From: Hyphomicrobium_A sp963812795
GTDB taxonomy: Bacteria; Pseudomonadota; Alphaproteobacteria; Rhizobiales; Hyphomicrobiaceae
Assembly: GCA_963812795.1 (NCBI GenBank)
Contig: CAWEWG010000009.1
Location: 62,001-126,000 of the forward strand
Length of the DNA stretch: 64,000 bases
Direction of reading: 5' to 3'
Shown: positions 41,617 through 50,972 of the stretch, piece after piece
How the letters are laid out: every line of letters begins with the position of its first letter
Position numbering within the stretch: position 1 is the stretch's first letter
The notes under the pieces: model-generated
The model's input: the letters and a program-made list of their open reading frames with translations, nothing else
Databases searched by the model: none
Told to the model about the DNA's origin: nothing
Translations under genes and position numbers: made by a program

Positions 41617-43998
41617 TCAAGCTGCGGCAGCGGCGCGACCGGGCATCGGCAACGGGGTGTCCAGCATCCGGCAAATCTCGGCGGCGACAACAGGCGGGCT
41701 GAAGAAGTAGCCCTGGACCTCGGCGCAGCCCTCGGCGCGCACCAATTCGAGCTGCTCCCAGGTCTCGACGCCCTCCGCGATGACGACGAGCCGCAAGGCG
41801 CGGCCGAGGCCGCTGATGGCGCGGATGACGGCGAGGCCACCGCCGTCCGCGGCGTCGGCGAGGAAGCAGCGATCGATCTTGATCTTATCGAAGGAGAACT
41901 TCTGCAGGTAGCTGAGCGAGGAATAGCCCTTGCCGAAGTCGTCCATGGAGATACCGACCCCGAGATCGTGAAGCTGTTGCAGGATGGCGAGGGTTCTGTC
42001 GCTGTCGTGCAGCATCACCGACTCGGTGATCTCGAGCTCGAGCCGGTGCGGCGCGAGGCCCGTCGCGGCGAGGGTCTTTCTGACCGTGTCGACAAGCTTG
42101 AGGCTCTTGAACTGCAAAGGCGAGAGGTTGACCGCGATCTTGATCGTTTCCGGCCACTGTTGGGCCTCGGCGCACGCCTCGCGCAGCACCCACTCGCCGA
42201 TCTCGTCGATGAGACCGCTCTCCTCGGCAATGGGAATGAAGCTGTCAGGCGCCACGAGGCCGCGCTCCGGATGCCGCCAACGCACCAAAGCCTCGGCGCC
42301 GCAAATCTCATCCCGCTCGAGGCTGATGAAGGGCTGATAGTGCAGCTCCAGCTCGCCGTTGGCGGTCGCAAAGCGCAGATCGCGCTCGAGCTCGCGACGC
42401 TCGTGGGCGCGTGTGTTCATAGCCGGCTCGAAGAACGTGTAGACGCCGCGGCCGGCGGCCTTTGAGTTATAGAGCGCAAGGTCGGCTTGGGCGTGCAGCG
42501 TCTCGGCGGTGACGTCGGCGTCGAGGGGAACGGCGATGCCGACGCTGGTGCCGATGTTGATCCGATGGCCTTTGACGTCATAGGGCGCGCCGAGAGCCTC
42601 GATGACCTGAGCCGCGAGGTCGGCCGCCTGCTTCCACGGCTCGGGTGTCTTCTGCAGGATGACGAATTCGTCGCCGCCGATACGCGCGACGGTATCGCCT
42701 TCGGCGACGCAACCAATCAGCCGCTTGGCCACCTGCCTCAACAGTGAATCCCCGATCGCATGGCCGAGCGTGTCGTTGACCGCCTTGAAGCGATCAAGGT
42801 CGAGGCAAAGCAGAGCAATCGGCTCGCCATGGCGGGCGGAGCGGACGGCCGCCTCGAGCCGCTCGCGCAGCAGGATGCGGTTGGGCAGGTCGGTGACGGC
42901 GTCGTGTTGCGCCATGTGGGCGATCTTCGCCTCGTTGCGATGTCGCTCGGTCAAGTCCCGAATGGCATAGACCTCGTTGCCGCGCGGACCGGAACGGAAT
43001 GGGCGGCGGATGACCTCGACGGGGACGAGGCGGCCGTCCGAGGTGTGCATCAGGGCTTCGGTCGCTTGCACGCCATGGAGGCTGTCGAAGTCCAGCCCCT
43101 GCAGCAGGTCGCCGGCAACGCGCTTGCCGTGAAGACCTGCAAGGTCGCTACCGCTGAGCTCGAACACGCGGCGGTTGGCATTGATGATGACCCCGTCGGT
43201 GCAAATGACGATGCCTTCGCTCGCCGCATCGACCAGCTCGCGAATGTGCCCCACGTTGTCGATACTGGTGCTGTGATCGATGACCGCTGCGGCGAGGCCG
43301 GCGAAAATGACGAGGAACGTCAGCCCGGCGATCGACAACGCCATCATCGAGGCGTCGGCCGAGAAGCCTGTGGCCATCTCGATGGTGGGATCGGGCACGA
43401 TGAGTGCGGCGGCCATGGCCGTGAAGTGCATGGAGCAGATGGCCAAAGTCAGCAGGGCGGCGCCGGCGGCAATTGCCGTCTTGCCGCTCAGATGGTGGAA
43501 CGCGGTCGTCGCCACCGAGCCGAGCAGCGCGCCGAGGACGATCGCGGCGCCGATGTAGGCCCAGCCCCATTCGATGTGACCGCCGATGATCAGCGCCTTC
43601 ATGCCCGTGAAGTGCATGAGGCTGATGCCCAATCCGATGACAGCGCCGCCAACCAGTACCTGCAAGCGCGAGCCGAACGAGGCGATGGAGAATCCGATGG
43701 TCGTGGCGAGGATGGCGATGAGCAACGATGCGGCGGTCAGGCCCGGATCATATGCGGTCGGCAGATTGTCTTCGTAGGCGAGCATGGCAACGAAGTGCGT
43801 CGCCCAAATGCCGCTCGCCGCACACACACCGGTCACAAGCAGCCACATGGATCGCATGGGCTGGCGGGCGTGCGCGACGCGCGAGTAGATTCCAAAGGAG
43901 GTCAGGGCGGTGAGCGCGCAAACAGCGGCCGCGAGCAGTACGAGGCGCAAGTCGTGCTGTTCTGAAATACAACCGAGTACGCGATACAAGCGGGTCAC
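41617..43998 (-). CDS. MHYT-PAS-GGDEF-EAL cyclic-di-GMP protein
   Basis: A 793-residue membrane signalling protein. The N-terminal MHYT domain has seven helices with the motifs THFVAM (67-72), MHFTGM (128-133) and MHFTAM (190-195), which may bind copper/oxygen or similar. PAS follows (about 255-350), then GGDEF (RIGGDEFVIL, 441-445 intact) and EAL (GAEALVRWRHPE, 569-571). It could both make and break c-di-GMP. The RxxD inhibitory site before GGDEF is not evident. Divergent from the next gene. Confidence 0.95.
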   Translation of the reverse strand: MTRLYRVLGCISEQHDLRLVLLAAAVCALTALTSFGIYSRVAHARQPMRSMWLLVTGVCAASGIWATHFVAMLAYEDNLPTAYDPGLTAASLLIAILATTIGFSIASFGSRLQVLVGGAVIGLGISLMHFTGMKALIIGGHIEWGWAYIGAAIVLGALLGSVATTAFHHLSGKTAIAAGAALLTLAICSMHFTAMAAALIVPDPTIEMATGFSADASMMALSIAGLTFLVIFAGLAAAVIDHSTSIDNVGHIRELVDAASEGIVICTDGVIINANRRVFELSGSDLAGLHGKRVAGDLLQGLDFDSLHGVQATEALMHTSDGRLVPVEVIRRPFRSGPRGNEVYAIRDLTERHRNEAKIAHMAQHDAVTDLPNRILLRERLEAAVRSARHGEPIALLCLDLDRFKAVNDTLGHAIGDSLLRQVAKRLIGCVAEGDTVARIGGDEFVILQKTPEPWKQAADLAAQVIEALGAPYDVKGHRINIGTSVGIAVPLDADVTAETLHAQADLALYNSKAAGRGVYTFFEPAMNTRAHERRELERDLRFATANGELELHYQPFISLERDEICGAEALVRWRHPERGLVAPDSFIPIAEESGLIDEIGEWVLREACAEAQQWPETIKIAVNLSPLQFKSLKLVDTVRKTLAATGLAPHRLELEITESVMLHDSDRTLAILQQLHDLGVGISMDDFGKGYSSLSYLQKFSFDKIKIDRCFLADAADGGGLAVIRAISGLGRALRLVVIAEGVETWEQLELVRAEGCAEVQGYFFSPPVVAAEICRMLDTPLPMPGRAAAAA

Positions 43999-44368
43999 CC
44001 TGGGGTGTGCCGACCTTGTCTGTCAGTATCGCGATAAACTTAAGCCAGACTGAACCTCAGTAAACAGAGGATGTAAGCATCGTATTAACCGCGCGCTCAC
44101 TTGCGCTGCTCAGGCAATCCAGTTTCCTGCCGGTAAAAAAAGGTGGGCATACAGCGCGCCCGGCACACCGCGCGAACGGACCTCATCAACGCGCGCCGTG
44201 CTCGACAGCGCGCTGGCCTTAGCCAGTGCAAAAGTCTTCTCGCAAATTCAGATCGCTACTGGGGCGACAATGCCGCTCAGTTGCGTCAATCCGGAAATTG
44301 CGCCTCATTGTGCGCGGTGGCTTCGTGCGGTCGCACTAGACTCGACCGACACTCGTGGGGAGGTTTCC
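43999..44368. other. Gene-free stretch between two divergent genes
   Basis: About 370 bases with no supported gene. It includes a seven-A run near 44136 and a GGGGAGG ribosome site for the next gene at its end. I saw no clear promoter boxes or repeats. Confidence 0.4.
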
Positions 44369-44716
44369 GTGCGATTGACTGCGCTCTTGCTCTGTCTGGC
44401 GGCAATGATGTTGGCGGCAGCTCCGCTCTCGGCGCGCCAGTGCAAATACCGCGAGCTGCAGTCGAAGCTCGACGAGAAGGTGACGATGACCGCCAAGATC
44501 GACATGGTCGAAGCGGAGGAGAATGACCCCAAGGCCGTGTTCATCACCCTCGACAACAGCGCGGCCGACCATTGCTTCACCTTCCTCACCGGCGTTCCCA
44601 AGTCGGCGCTGGGTAGCTGCAAGGCGGGAGGGACGGTGACCGCCACCGGCAAGGTCTACGAGCGCATGGACGCCTGGTGGGGCCTGCAGAAGGTGACGGC
44701 GATTAGCTGCAAATAG
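44369..44716 (+). CDS. Small secreted hypothetical protein
   Basis: A 115-residue exported protein starting at GTG 44369 with GGGGAGG upstream. The signal peptide is LTALLLCLAAMMLAAAPLSA. The mature part has Cys near both ends and alternating strands (KVTMTAKIDMVEAEENDPKAV, GTVTATGKVYERMDAWWGLQ), suggesting a small OB/beta fold. Family not recognised. Confidence 0.65.
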   Translation: MRLTALLLCLAAMMLAAAPLSARQCKYRELQSKLDEKVTMTAKIDMVEAEENDPKAVFITLDNSAADHCFTFLTGVPKSALGSCKAGGTVTATGKVYERMDAWWGLQKVTAISCK

Positions 44717-44995
44717 AGCAAGCGGCAATTCGCGCCTTGTATCCGGGGAGCGGACATGACATATAGCCGGCATCGTCTGGGGCAATCCCGGGCGGCCATC
44801 GGCGCTCCAGCCGCGTGAACGGACAACGTCTCAAGGCTCCTAGAGCCATTTTGTTGTCCTCCTGTTGAGCGCCTCTGATCTCTCCTTCCATTTGATAGCC
44901 CAGGCCACGCGGGGCTCTCTTGAGTACCGCCGCGTTCGCTCGCGTTCGGCCAGCCCTTGCGCTTGGCCGCTGTCTCGCGCGCGTGGCCCGCAATC

Positions 44996-46429
44996 ATGAA
45001 AGATATAAAATTGACTACTACCACTTCGACGATGACGACAAACTCGACCGCCCACGCGACCACGTTTTCCGAGCTCGGCCTCAATCCGCTGCTGCTGAAG
45101 GCACTGGAAGCCGAAGGATACACAACTCCAACCCCAATTCAGGCGCAGGCCATTCCCGGCGTGCTCGCCGGTCGCGACCTCATGGGCATCGCCCAGACGG
45201 GAACCGGCAAGACCGCAGCGTTCGCTCTGCCGATGCTGCATCGTCTCGCTGCTGACCGGAAGCCGGCGCTTCGCGGCGGTCCGCGCGCGCTCGTCCTTTC
45301 GCCGACGCGTGAGCTGGCCTCGCAGATCGCCGACAGCTTCCGCGTCTACGGCAAGCAGACGGGTCTCACCGTCGCCACCATGTATGGCGGCGTGCCGTTC
45401 CGCCCGCAGGTCAACGCCATGGCTCGCGGCGTCGATATCCTCGTCGCCACGCCCGGACGCCTGATCGATCATATCGAGCAGCGCAGCGTGAACCTGCAGG
45501 GCACCGAGATCCTGGTGCTCGACGAGGCCGACCAGATGCTCGACATGGGCTTCATCGCGCCCATCCGTAAGATCCTCGGCAAGCTGTCGCAGCGCCGCCA
45601 GAGCCTGTTCTTCTCGGCCACCATGCCGCGGGAGATCGGTGCCCTGGCCGCCGAGATGCTGCGCGATCCGCTGCGTGTCGCGGTGACCCCGGTCGCCAAG
45701 ACCGCCGATCGCGTGGTGCAGAGCGTCATCCACGTCGAGCCGCAGAAAAAGGGCTCGCTGCTGGTCGAATTGTTCTCCGACCCGTCCATGAAGCGCACGC
45801 TCGTCTTCACGCGCACCAAACGTGGTGCCGACAAGGTGGCACGCCATCTCGAGGCCGCCGGCATCCTCGTTGCCGCCATTCACGGCAACAAGAGCCAGCG
45901 TCAGCGCGAAGCGGCGCTGCATGAGTTCCGCAATGGCCGGATCCGCGGCCTTATCGCCACGGATATCGCTGCGCGCGGCATCGACATCGACGAGGTGAGC
46001 CACGTCGTCAACTTCGAGTTGCCCAACATCCCGGAGAGCTACGTGCACCGCATCGGCCGCACGGCGCGCGCCGGGGCAGGGGGCATCGCCATCTCGCTGT
46101 GCTCCAACGAGGAGCGCGCCTTCTTGCGTGACATCGAGCGCCTGACGCGGCAGTCGATTCCCGCCAGCGACCGTTCCGGCGACACCACGCTCGTCAGCAC
46201 TGCCGGTATGGGCAGCAGCGGCGAGCGCGGACATCGCCATCAGCAGCCCGGGCACCGCCCTGCCGGTAACGGCAACGGTGGCCACAAGGCCGGCGGCCAT
46301 CGTGGCGCCGGCGCTCGCAACGGCGGCAACGGCTCGGGCGGCTATCGTCCCCAGCGCGGCGCGGAAGCGCGCGGCGGCAAGGGCGGCGGTGGCGGCCGGC
46401 GCTCCGGCGGCGCCGCAACCGCCCGTTAA
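44996..46429 (+). CDS. rhlE: DEAD-box RNA helicase (RhlE type)
   Basis: A 477-residue ATP-dependent RNA helicase. Motifs in order: Q motif PTPIQAQAIPG, AQTGTGKT, PTRELASQIA, TPGRLIDHI, DEADQMLDMGF, FSATMP, and the C-terminal HRIGRTARAG. A Gly/Arg/His-rich tail (about 400-477) binds RNA. The gene has a pyrimidine-rich leader of about 280 bases. The Met at 44996 is chosen; Met at 45032 is an alternative. Nested inverted repeat copy 2 lies just after the stop. Confidence 0.95.
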   Translation: MKDIKLTTTTSTMTTNSTAHATTFSELGLNPLLLKALEAEGYTTPTPIQAQAIPGVLAGRDLMGIAQTGTGKTAAFALPMLHRLAADRKPALRGGPRALVLSPTRELASQIADSFRVYGKQTGLTVATMYGGVPFRPQVNAMARGVDILVATPGRLIDHIEQRSVNLQGTEILVLDEADQMLDMGFIAPIRKILGKLSQRRQSLFFSATMPREIGALAAEMLRDPLRVAVTPVAKTADRVVQSVIHVEPQKKGSLLVELFSDPSMKRTLVFTRTKRGADKVARHLEAAGILVAAIHGNKSQRQREAALHEFRNGRIRGLIATDIAARGIDIDEVSHVVNFELPNIPESYVHRIGRTARAGAGGIAISLCSNEERAFLRDIERLTRQSIPASDRSGDTTLVSTAGMGSSGERGHRHQQPGHRPAGNGNGGHKAGGHRGAGARNGGNGSGGYRPQRGAEARGGKGGGGGRRSGGAATAR

Positions 46430-46440
46430 TCGGTTACAGA

Positions 46441-46532
46441 TGTCATCCCGGGGCTTGTCCCCGGGATCCATTCATCCACTTGCTCCACCTCCAGACGCAA
46501 CATGGATCCCGGCAACGCGTGCCGGGATGACA
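46441..46532. repeat. Nested inverted repeat, copy 2
   Basis: The outer arms TGTCATCCCGG (46441-46451) and CCGGGATGACA (46522-46532) are identical to copy 1. Inner arms GGGATCCAT (46464-46472) and ATGGATCCC (46502-46510) repeat the same nested layout in shorter form. It lies 12 bases after rhlE and could act as a terminator-like structure. Confidence 0.75.
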
Positions 46533-46571
46533 TTTGGAGAGTGTGTGCGGGCACGCCATAAAAGGCGCGTG

Positions 46572-46671
46572 CTACTTGCGCGAGACGCGCCGGTTCGACG
46601 GCGTGGCACCGAACGTGCGCCGATAGAGATAGGCAAAATGGCCTTGGCGCTCATCGTATGGCGTAGCCGTC
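46572..46671 (-). pseudogene. Remnant of an AraC-type regulator C-terminus
   Basis: On the minus strand a short frame reads HFAYLYRRTFGATPSNRRVSRK then stop, resembling the end of an AraC HTH (HFSRAFRRRFGxTPS). Upstream the frame soon breaks or is not coding. It looks like a degraded gene end in the rhlE-downstream gap. Weak evidence. Confidence 0.3.
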
Positions 46672-46818
46672 GCGCCTGAACCAAAACGACGCTCATGGAT
46701 TACCACTCCTCACGAGGAGTGTGGCCATGCATCTCGCGGCGCGCCTTTTCGCTGGCATCTCAGAAGGATGGATCGAAGCGGATGGCCGCGATGCCGGCCG
46801 GTCTCCTCGCCTGAGCCA

Positions 46819-47025
46819 ATGGACAAGCGCATGGCACGCCGCATCGAGCTTACACCTGAAACCTGGCACGCCCTCGACGAGCTACAGCATGCGACAGGAC
46901 GGCCGCTGCACGAGCTGGCCGAGGAGGCTTTTGCCGACCTCATCAAAAAGCGCCGCCAGCCACGGTCGCTGAGAGAGGCGTTGCTAGCAGTTACCCAACG
47001 GCATCACGCGTCGGTTGGGCGTTGA
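46819..47025 (+). CDS. Small CopG/RHH-like antitoxin-type protein
   Basis: A 68-residue protein with a ribbon-helix-helix feel: RRIELTPETWHALDELQHAT followed by PLHELAEEAFADLIKKRR and a basic tail. Such proteins bind DNA and often act as antitoxins or auto-regulators, but no toxin partner is next to it. An alternative start is four codons downstream. The ribosome site is weak. Confidence 0.5.
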   Translation: MDKRMARRIELTPETWHALDELQHATGRPLHELAEEAFADLIKKRRQPRSLREALLAVTQRHHASVGR

Positions 47026-47076
47026 CGTTCGCCACCTCCGCCGGTCACACTCGTTCCTCGCAGCGGGGGAAGCGCA

Positions 47077-48480
47077 ATGGCCGACAAAGAGGCATCCTCG
47101 TCAGCCGAGCCAGAGCTGCAGCGGGTCATGGGCCCGTGGCTGTTGCTGCTGTTCATCGTCGGCGACATCCTCGGCACCGGCATCTACGCGCTCACCGGGC
47201 AGGTGGCCAAGCACGTCGGCGGCGCCGTATGGCTACCGTTCCTCGTCGCCTTCTGCGTCGCGCTGCTGACCGCGTTCAGCTACCTGGAGCTCGTCACCAA
47301 GTATCCGAAAGCCGCCGGCGCCGCGCTCTATGCGCACCGCGCCTTCGGCATCCACTTCGTCACCTTCCTCATCGCCTTCGCCGTCATGTGCTCGGGCATA
47401 ACCTCGGCGTCGACCGCCTCGCGCGCCTTCGCGGCGAATTTTTCGGACTCGATGGGCCTCGGTCTGGGCGGCTTCGGCGTGACGCTGGTGGGCCTCGTGT
47501 TTATGGCGGTGATCGCGGCGGTGAACTTCCGCGGCGTCGGCGAGAGCGTGAAGATCAACGTGGTGCTGACCTGCGTCGAGCTGACGGGGCTGCTGATCAT
47601 CATCGTTATCGGCCTATGGGCCATCGGCGCCGGCACTGGTGACCTCGGCCGCGCCTTCCAGTTCACGTCCGCCAACGATAGCGACGTGATGTGGGCCGTG
47701 ATCGCCGGCACGACGCTCGCCTTCTTCGCCATGGTCGGCTTCGAGGATTCGGTCAACATGGCCGAGGAGACCAAAGACCCCAGCCGCATCTTTCCCAAGG
47801 TGCTGCTCGCAGGTCTTGTCCTGACCGGCGTCGTCTACGTGCTGGTGTCCATCTCCGCCATCGCCCTCGTATCTCCAGAGGAATTGGGGGAAGGGGAGAC
47901 GCCGCTGCTCAAGGTGGTGCAGGCCGGCGCGCCCGGATTTCCGCTCGGCGTATTCGGCATCATCACCATGTTCGCCGTGGCCAACAGCGCGTTGATCAAC
48001 ATGCTGATGGCGAGCCGGCTGATCTACGGCATGAGCCGCGAGCACGTGCTTCCCGCCGTGCTCGGCAAGGTGCATGCAACCCGGCACACGCCGTACATCG
48101 CCATCGGATTTACGACGCTGCTGGCGTTCGCGCTTATTGCCTTCGTCGGCGAGGTGCCGGCGCTGGGCGGCACGACGGCGCTGCTGCTGCTGTGCGTGTT
48201 TACGGTCGTCAACATCGCGGTGCTGGTGCTGCGCAAGGATACCGTCACGCATAAGCACTTCCGCGCACCGACCTTCGTGCCGGTGCTCGGCGGCCTGTGC
48301 TGCGCCTTTCTCGTCGGCCCATGGACCGGCCGCAATCCGCAGCAATACGTCATCGCCGCCATCCTCATCGCCATCGGCATCGCCCTGTGGTTCGTCACCA
48401 TGGCGGTGAACAAGCACCTGGGACAGAAGCCGTCCGAGCCCCTCGCCGAGGACATCGGTGGCCCCGGCCCGAAGAACTGA
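47077..48480 (+). CDS. APC-superfamily amino acid permease
   Basis: A 467-residue inner-membrane protein with about twelve helices. The start of the first helix carries GDILGTGIYALTGQVAKHVGG (APC GxG motif), and later segments have MVGFEDSVNMAEETKDPSR (TM6-7 loop). It imports amino acids or polyamines. A perfect hairpin follows the stop, shared with the convergent downstream gene. Confidence 0.93.
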   Translation: MADKEASSSAEPELQRVMGPWLLLLFIVGDILGTGIYALTGQVAKHVGGAVWLPFLVAFCVALLTAFSYLELVTKYPKAAGAALYAHRAFGIHFVTFLIAFAVMCSGITSASTASRAFAANFSDSMGLGLGGFGVTLVGLVFMAVIAAVNFRGVGESVKINVVLTCVELTGLLIIIVIGLWAIGAGTGDLGRAFQFTSANDSDVMWAVIAGTTLAFFAMVGFEDSVNMAEETKDPSRIFPKVLLAGLVLTGVVYVLVSISAIALVSPEELGEGETPLLKVVQAGAPGFPLGVFGIITMFAVANSALINMLMASRLIYGMSREHVLPAVLGKVHATRHTPYIAIGFTTLLAFALIAFVGEVPALGGTTALLLLCVFTVVNIAVLVLRKDTVTHKHFRAPTFVPVLGGLCCAFLVGPWTGRNPQQYVIAAILIAIGIALWFVTMAVNKHLGQKPSEPLAEDIGGPGPKN

Positions 48481-48491
48481 GGCGGGCGAGG

Positions 48492-48519
48492 TTCCGGAGC
48501 GACACGCGCCGCTCCGGAA
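48492..48519. terminator. Bidirectional hairpin between permease and small secreted gene
   Basis: TTCCGGAGCG (48492-48501) pairs perfectly with CGCTCCGGAA (48510-48519) around an eight-base loop. It lies 11 bases after the permease stop and 9 bases after the minus-strand gene's stop, the usual place for a convergent terminator. No T run is visible on either side. Confidence 0.6.
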
Positions 48520-48528
48520 TGGTGGGCA

Positions 48529-48762
48529 TCAGCAGCCGTGGTTACGCATGCAGCGGCGATAGCGCCAGCCCCAGCCCCAGCGGTCGCGGCAGATGTAGTT
48601 CCAGCGTGCGCAGCGGCGCCAGCCGACCTTGTCGACCATGCTCTGCGCGGGCAGGAGTTTGCTGGTTGTCAGGCCCGACACCGGGCTGGCCTGCACGGGG
48701 GTGAGGAAGGCAGCGGCCGACATGGCGCAAACCGCACTCGCAACGATGAGGGTTCGAGACAT
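48529..48762 (-). CDS. Small secreted Trp/Arg/Cys-rich protein
   Basis: A 77-residue exported protein with a signal peptide (LIVASAVCAMSAAAFLTP). The mature C-terminus is a compact Cys/aromatic/Arg motif: RRCARWNYICRDRWGWGW followed by RYRRCMRNHGC. Similar short proteins are common in Hyphomicrobiales but uncharacterised. It might be a small cationic envelope or DNA/lipid-binding peptide; this is a guess. Confidence 0.65.
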   Translation of the reverse strand: MSRTLIVASAVCAMSAAAFLTPVQASPVSGLTTSKLLPAQSMVDKVGWRRCARWNYICRDRWGWGWRYRRCMRNHGC

Positions 48763-48912
48763 TGCGGATACTCCGTTTGGACTGTTTGGACCGCACGGCG
48801 CCGGAACGTCGTGCGCGTGCCTAGAAAGGCTCCGGGCAGCTGAACCGCCGATGAACCGAACCTCAAATCTTGTTGCAGCGGAGCGCCTTGGAAATAGCGC
48901 CGCGCATGCGCT

Positions 48913-49719
48913 TCACCGCTCGGCGGCTTTGGCTTCGTCCCACAGGGCGTCCATCTCGGCGAGGTCAGATTGCGCCGGCGTGCGTCCCTGGGCGGCGAGC
49001 TGTTGCTCGATGTAGCGGAAGCGACGCGCGAACTTCTCGTTCGCGGCGCGCAGGGCGGCTTCGGGATCGAGTTTGAGGTGGCGCGCGACGTTGGCGACGA
49101 CGAACAGCAGGTCGCCGAATTCCTCCTCGATGTCAGGATCGGGCTCGGAGGACTTGCCGCCGTTCTTGGCGATCGCGTCATGCAGCTCGGCAATCTCTTC
49201 CTCGAGCTTGGCAAAGACGGGCGCCAGCGACGGCCAGTCGAACCCGACCTTGGCGGCTTTGTTCTGCAACTTGATGGCGCGCGTCAGGGCGGGGAGGGCG
49301 GCCGGCACGTCGTCGAGAACGCCGCGTCGTTCCGCGCCGGCTTTCTCCGCCGCCTTGGCGCGCTCCCAGAAGCCCGACGTCACGCCGGCGGCGCGCTCTG
49401 CGTCGGTGCCGAACACGTGCGGATGGCGGCGGATCATTTTCGTCGTCACCGCCTCGACGACGTCGCCGAAGGCGAACGCACCCTGCTCCTCGGCCATGCG
49501 CGAGTGATAGACGACCTGCAGCAAGAGGTCGCCGAGCTCGTCCTTGAGATGCACTAGGTCGCTGCGCGCGATCGCATCGGCGACCTCGTACGCCTCCTCG
49601 ATGGTGTAGGGGGCGATGGTCGCGAACGTCTGCTCCTGATCCCACGGGCAACCGGTCTTAGGATCGCGCAGCGCGGCCATGATCTCGATGAGGCGGGAGA
49701 TATCTTTCGAAGGAGTCAT
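48913..49719 (-). CDS. mazG: Nucleoside triphosphate pyrophosphohydrolase MazG
   Basis: A 268-residue house-cleaning NTP pyrophosphatase with two MazG domains: N-terminal CPWDQEQTF and EEAYEVADAIA...KDELGDLLLQVV, C-terminal KLEEEIAELHDAI and EEEFGDLLFVVANVARHL. The ATG at 49719 has AGGG upstream; a GTG three codons earlier is possible. It lies on the minus strand upstream of nothing obvious and after a DUF2306-like gene. Confidence 0.95.
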   Translation of the reverse strand: MTPSKDISRLIEIMAALRDPKTGCPWDQEQTFATIAPYTIEEAYEVADAIARSDLVHLKDELGDLLLQVVYHSRMAEEQGAFAFGDVVEAVTTKMIRRHPHVFGTDAERAAGVTSGFWERAKAAEKAGAERRGVLDDVPAALPALTRAIKLQNKAAKVGFDWPSLAPVFAKLEEEIAELHDAIAKNGGKSSEPDPDIEEEFGDLLFVVANVARHLKLDPEAALRAANEKFARRFRYIEQQLAAQGRTPAQSDLAEMDALWDEAKAAER

Positions 49720-49756
49720 GCGCGGCACCCTAATCGATGCGCCGCGTCGTCGAAAG

Positions 49757-50440
49757 CTAGTGGCGTGTCGCGGCTCGCGCAGGCGGCGCCCAGGGTGTGG
49801 GCAGCAGCGTCACGAGGGCGAGCGGAATGAGCCAGCCAAGCCAGGCGGCGCAGCCGTAGACCGTATCGAACGGCAGGTCGTAGCCGGTGGCGACTGTCGT
49901 CGTCAGCCGCACCCATAGCGCGCCGGAGGCTACGGCGCCCATGGCCAACATCAGCCGTGCGTGATCGGCGAAGCGGCGTCGGCGCACGGCGATGATGCCC
50001 AGCGCGATCAGGGCGAGCCAGACGATGCCCTGCGCCAGGAAGCCGGCACGCGCCATGACGACAGAATGGCTATAGAGCGCGACGGGCAGCGAGGTGAGTG
50101 CGCCGAGCAACACGGCAACGGCCGTGACGTAGCCAAGCGGACGGTGCCAGGCGCTGTTACGGCGCAGGGCGATGACCGTGGGGATGAGCAACAGCGCGGC
50201 GCCCGAGGCCAGCATGTGCAGTTTGAAAATGCCGGGCAGGCTCTGGTCGACGACGAACAGATTGTAGGGGAGCGGGATGGCACCGAGCCCCTGCGAAACG
50301 GCGACGATGCCGGTCGGCAGCGCCAGCAGCAAGACCAGGCAAATGACGGCAAGACGGGGAGCGCGCGCGACAAGCAGGCGAAGGCGAGACATAAATTCGC
50401 CGGCCGGAAGAGGTGTGGTCACCGCGTTGGTCATCGTCAT
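49757..50440 (-). CDS. DUF2306-like membrane protein
   Basis: A 227-residue protein with about six to seven helices. Motifs such as HMLASGAALLLIPTVIALRR, WHRPLGYVTAVAV and ADHARLMLAMGAVASGALWV fit the DUF2306 (membrane) family, whose role is unknown. The start at 50440 is chosen; Met at 50392 is possible. It is divergent from the next two secreted genes. Confidence 0.75.
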   Translation of the reverse strand: MTMTNAVTTPLPAGEFMSRLRLLVARAPRLAVICLVLLLALPTGIVAVSQGLGAIPLPYNLFVVDQSLPGIFKLHMLASGAALLLIPTVIALRRNSAWHRPLGYVTAVAVLLGALTSLPVALYSHSVVMARAGFLAQGIVWLALIALGIIAVRRRRFADHARLMLAMGAVASGALWVRLTTTVATGYDLPFDTVYGCAAWLGWLIPLALVTLLPTPWAPPARAATRH

Positions 50441-50458
50441 CGAGCTTCGAGGCACGTC

Positions 50459-50947
50459 ATGTTGAAAGTCATACTGAGCGGTCTTTGTGTTCTGGCAACG
50501 GCGTCACCGCTCTTCGCCGGCATCACCGCCGCGAATATCGCCGGCCGCTGGCAGGGCGCTAGCTACGCCGGCGATGCCGGCGGGCCGTTGACGCTCGACA
50601 TCGTCGCCTGCGGCGCCGGTTGGTGCGGCATCAAGGTCGACGTCGGCGACAAGTGCGGCGGCACTGCCTTGAAGATCGACGCCGGCGAAGCCCTGCCCGA
50701 CAGCGACTACATCCAGTTCAAGGGCTCCCTGCAGCTGGCGCCGGGGACCGAGCCGTACGTCGTGCAAACATCCCTCTTTATGCCCACCGCCGACACCCCA
50801 TCAGGTGCGGCGCTGACGCTGCAGATCACCGGCGACACCGGCGGCGAGTTCCGCGCCTACCGTCGCTCGTTCCCGTTCGAAGCACAGATGGCGCGCATCA
50901 AGGACGCCGTCTGTCAGGCGCCGGAGACAGTCTCGTCGCTGAACTAG
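50459..50947 (+). CDS. Secreted protein, paralogue 1 (beta-barrel-like)
   Basis: A 162-residue exported protein: signal peptide LKVILSGLCVLATASPLFAG, then AGRWQGASYAGDAG and the central DIVACGAGWCGIKVDVGDKC with four Cys in total including DAVCQAP near the end. The G(R/K)W start and C...CG pattern resemble DUF2147-type small beta-barrels. It is closely related to the next gene. Function unknown. Confidence 0.8.
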   Translation: MLKVILSGLCVLATASPLFAGITAANIAGRWQGASYAGDAGGPLTLDIVACGAGWCGIKVDVGDKCGGTALKIDAGEALPDSDYIQFKGSLQLAPGTEPYVVQTSLFMPTADTPSGAALTLQITGDTGGEFRAYRRSFPFEAQMARIKDAVCQAPETVSSLN

Positions 50948-50972
50948 ATCACCCGCAGCAGTGGGGCTTGTC

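Noticed and set aside
46819..47025. A complete toxin-antitoxin pair
   Set aside because: Only an RHH-like protein is visible; the flanking genes are an amino acid permease and a repeat/remnant region, with no toxin ORF.
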